55,503 nucleotides of DNA. Origin: Streptomyces sp. PTY087I2. GTDB taxonomy: Bacteria > Actinomycetota > Actinomycetes > Streptomycetales > Streptomycetaceae. The notes below the pieces were generated by a model. That model worked only from the letters and a program-made list of their open reading frames with translations. It was not told the origin of the DNA and did no database searches. The DNA lies in assembly GCF_001687325.1 (NCBI RefSeq), contig NZ_LZRD01000036.1, forward strand, positions 1 to 55,503, given 5' to 3'. The stretch's first letter is position 1; every line of letters begins with the position of its first letter. Of the stretch, positions 53,664 to 55,503 are shown one piece after another. The translations under genes were made by a program, and so were the position numbers.

Positions 53664-55503
53664 TCAGGTCGTGAACGGCACCAGCGCGGGCAGCCGTTCG
53701 GCGTTCACCGAGCGGGCCGCGCGCTCCAGGGCGCTGGCGAGCAACGCGAGGTCGGTCGGCCCGTTGCCCAGCTCCCGGACCGGGCGCCGGGTCGGCGGAT
53801 CGCCCATCCGCTCCCACTCCAGCGGGACGACCGTCGGACGCAGCGTCGCCGTACGCGGGATGCGGCCGGTGACCCGGCCCCCCTGGAACGGCGTCACCCG
53901 GCCGTCCGGATGCCCCAGCCTGCCCCGGCCCGGGGCCGGTTCGTCCGGGGACGGCGGCAGCACCGGCGCGTCCAGCACGATGCGCAGCCTCGCGCCCCGG
54001 GCCAGCTCGGTGTCCTCCGTGCGGTCCGGGCGTGCCGAGGTGGCGACCAGATGCACCCCGAGCCGCCCGCCGTCCCGGGCCACGGCCTCCAGCGCCCGCA
54101 CCACCGAACCGGCGGCGGGCCGGCCGGGGGAGCCGAGCGCCGGGGCGACCAGCGCGTCGAAGTCGTCGGCGAGGACGACGAGTCGGGGCAGCGGGGACGG
54201 ACCCGGGTCCGCGGAGCGGGCGGCGGCCGGGCGCAGCCGCAGGGTGCCGCTGGCCGGGGAGTCCAGATCGCCCCGGCGCTCGGCACCGCTCGGCGGCCGC
54301 TGGCCCACGACGCGGGGGGCGGGGCCCTGTTGGGCCTCCTGCTGCCCGTACCGCTCGTGCCAGGCCGCGAAGTCCAGCTCGCCGAGCAGCTCGGCGCGCC
54401 GCTTCAGCTCGCCGCCCAGGGCCTGCGCGAATTCCCGCATCCGGACCGGGTCGGACGCCACGAGGTGCGCGAAGACATGCGGCAGCTCCGTACAGGGGAG
54501 CAGCCCTTCGCCGCGCTCGCCCTGTTCCCCGCCGGAACCGTCGACCAGCAGGATCCCGAGCCGGTCGGGCCGCGCCGCGGAGGCGAGCGAGGCGGCGACG
54601 GCCCGCAGCAGCTCGGTACGGCCACTGCCCGGGGGCCCCTCGATCAGCAGATGCGGCCCCTCGTCGGCGAGATCGACGCTGAGGGGACCGCGGGGCCCGG
54701 CCCCGAGCACGAGGACGGGGCGGCCGGTGTGGGCGGGGGCCCCGCTGGGGCCGGATGCGGGGGTGGTGGCGTCGCCCTGCTGCCGGGCTGCGGCGTCGGC
54801 CTCGGACCCGGCGCCGGAGCCGCGCCCCGGGCCGGAGCGCTGGGCGCCGAGGTAGGGGGTGCGGTCGGGGCCGGGGCGGGTGCCTGGGTGGGGCGTGCGG
54901 CCGGAGTCGCGGGCGTCCAGGGGCGGGTACGGCGTGCGGCCGGAGTCGCGGGAGTCGAGCGGTGGGTACGGGGTGCGGTCCGGGTCGGGGGCGCCTGCGG
55001 GTGGGTAGGGGGTGCGGCCGGAGTCTGTGCGGTTGCCCGGGTGGGGCGTACGGCGGGAGTCCAGGGGCGGGTACGGCGTGCGGCCGGAGTCGCGGGAGTC
55101 CAGTGGGGGGTAAGGCGTCCGGTCCGGGTCTGTGCGGTTGCCCGGGTACGGCGTACGGCCGGAGTCGCGAGCGTCCAGCGGTGGGTACGGCGTGCGGCCG
55201 GAGTCGCGGGAGTCCAGCGGTGGGTACGGCGTGCGGTCCGGGTCCGGGGCGCCCGCGGACGGGTACGGCGTGCGTCCGGAGTCGTGGTGGGGGGAGGCCG
55301 CGGTGCGCTGCGGGCCCACGCGCGGGCCCGCGCTCAGGGTGCGTCCGGAGTTGGGGCTGTCCACATCGGCGCGCGGCTGCGGCGCGGCGGCCGTCCGGGG
55401 TGCCGAAGCGCCCGGCTGGGCCTCCGCCGTCGACGCCCAGCGGGCCATCAGCGAGGCCGGCGTGGCGCGGGCCAGCCCCAGCTCGTCCAGCAGCCGGGCG
55501 GAC
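53664..55503 (-). CDS. FtsK/SpoIIIE-domain ATPase, C-terminal part (5' end beyond window)
   Basis: At least 612 aa. The frame stays open to the window edge (SARLLDELGLARATPASLMARW), so the start lies outside; the ATG at 55448 is internal. A repeat-rich segment with RTPYP motifs is followed by an ATPase-like module. This has PVLVLGAGPRGPLSVDLADEGPHLLIEGPPGSGRTELLRAVAASL (Walker A GPPGSGRT), LGILLVDGSGG, PRLVVLADDFDALVAPAL as Walker B, LGVHLVATSARPDRT as the sensor segment, and C-terminal GRVTGRIPRTATLRPTVVPLEWERMGDPPTRRPVRELG. This is the arrangement of the last FtsK/SpoIIIE-like domain in large multi-ATPase proteins such as EccC-type or FHA-FtsK proteins. DNA or protein translocation cannot be distinguished from this part. 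Confidence 0.75.
   Translation of the reverse strand, partial: SARLLDELGLARATPASLMARWASTAEAQPGASAPRTAAAPQPRADVDSPNSGRTLSAGPRVGPQRTAASPHHDSGRTPYPSAGAPDPDRTPYPPLDSRDSGRTPYPPLDARDSGRTPYPGNRTDPDRTPYPPLDSRDSGRTPYPPLDSRRTPHPGNRTDSGRTPYPPAGAPDPDRTPYPPLDSRDSGRTPYPPLDARDSGRTPHPGTRPGPDRTPYLGAQRSGPGRGSGAGSEADAAARQQGDATTPASGPSGAPAHTGRPVLVLGAGPRGPLSVDLADEGPHLLIEGPPGSGRTELLRAVAASLASAARPDRLGILLVDGSGGEQGERGEGLLPCTELPHVFAHLVASDPVRMREFAQALGGELKRRAELLGELDFAAWHERYGQQEAQQGPAPRVVGQRPPSGAERRGDLDSPASGTLRLRPAAARSADPGPSPLPRLVVLADDFDALVAPALGSPGRPAAGSVVRALEAVARDGGRLGVHLVATSARPDRTEDTELARGARLRIVLDAPVLPPSPDEPAPGRGRLGHPDGRVTPFQGGRVTGRIPRTATLRPTVVPLEWERMGDPPTRRPVRELGNGPTDLALLASALERAARSVNAERLPALVPFTT
54850..55285 (-). repeat. 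In-frame tandem repeats encoding RTPYP units
   Basis: Twelve copies of R-T-P-[YH]-[PL] occur in ~145 residues, most within units such as DSGRTPYPPLDSR, DPDRTPYPPLDSR and DSGRTPYPGNR. The units are ~39 bp and slightly diverged, and they form a higher-order pattern. They join upstream FtsK-like sequence to the C-terminal ATPase module as a flexible, Pro-rich linker. Confidence 0.9.

Overview
The window is very GC-rich, with compact, often overlapping genes, GTG and TTG starts and strong third-position G/C bias. It reads as chromosomal Streptomyces, or a very close relative. The order mtnA-mtrA-mtrB-lpqB-comF-hpf-(response regulator)-secA-Rv3235-like is the conserved actinobacterial core block. 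The large 180-kDa type NAD-glutamate dehydrogenase and the sugar ABC transporter without its own ATPase fit as well.

Layout. 1-450: 3' end of a 23S rRNA, a 5S rRNA and the rRNA operon terminator. 524-6022 (minus): a tightly packed five-gene operon of a proline-rich membrane protein, DUF4129, DUF4350, a MoxR AAA+ ATPase and a DUF58 protein. 6163-11907 (plus): mtnA, then the MtrA-MtrB-LpqB cell-envelope signalling unit. 11972-14746: comF, hpf behind a long structured leader, and a NarL-type response regulator. 14768-16640 (minus): an AlkX/YcaQ-type DNA glycosylase and an acetyltransferase. 16879-22728: secA, an Rv3235-like protein, a DUF6912 protein, an HAD hydrolase and a DJ-1/PfpI protein. 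23172-28178: glutamate dehydrogenase.

28613-49401 is an accessory-looking cell-wall glycopolymer locus. It holds a TagG/TagH-like ABC exporter (the ATPase gene carries a frame break), a divergent TetR regulator and a polytopic membrane protein. It also has five proteins with a TagF-type CDP-polyol phosphotransferase domain, four of them fused to a GT2 or GT2-like domain, plus a GT4 glycosyltransferase and two SAM methyltransferases. Together these could polymerise, modify and export a teichoic-acid-like polyol-phosphate polymer. Two of the fusions are degenerate in opposite halves, and three promoter regions share a GTCACCCGAACGG-like element. The locus also contains a 206-bp MITE-like element and a perfect 43-bp palindrome inside a coding sequence.

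49575-53282 (minus): a sugar ABC importer (binding lipoprotein and two permeases). 53664-55503 (minus): the C-terminal part of an FtsK/SpoIIIE-type ATPase with an in-frame array of Arg-Thr-Pro-Tyr-Pro repeats. Two arrays of the Streptomyces-style CTCAAGCGCCGGACGGGCTG repeat fill the convergent gaps after the HAD gene and after gdh.
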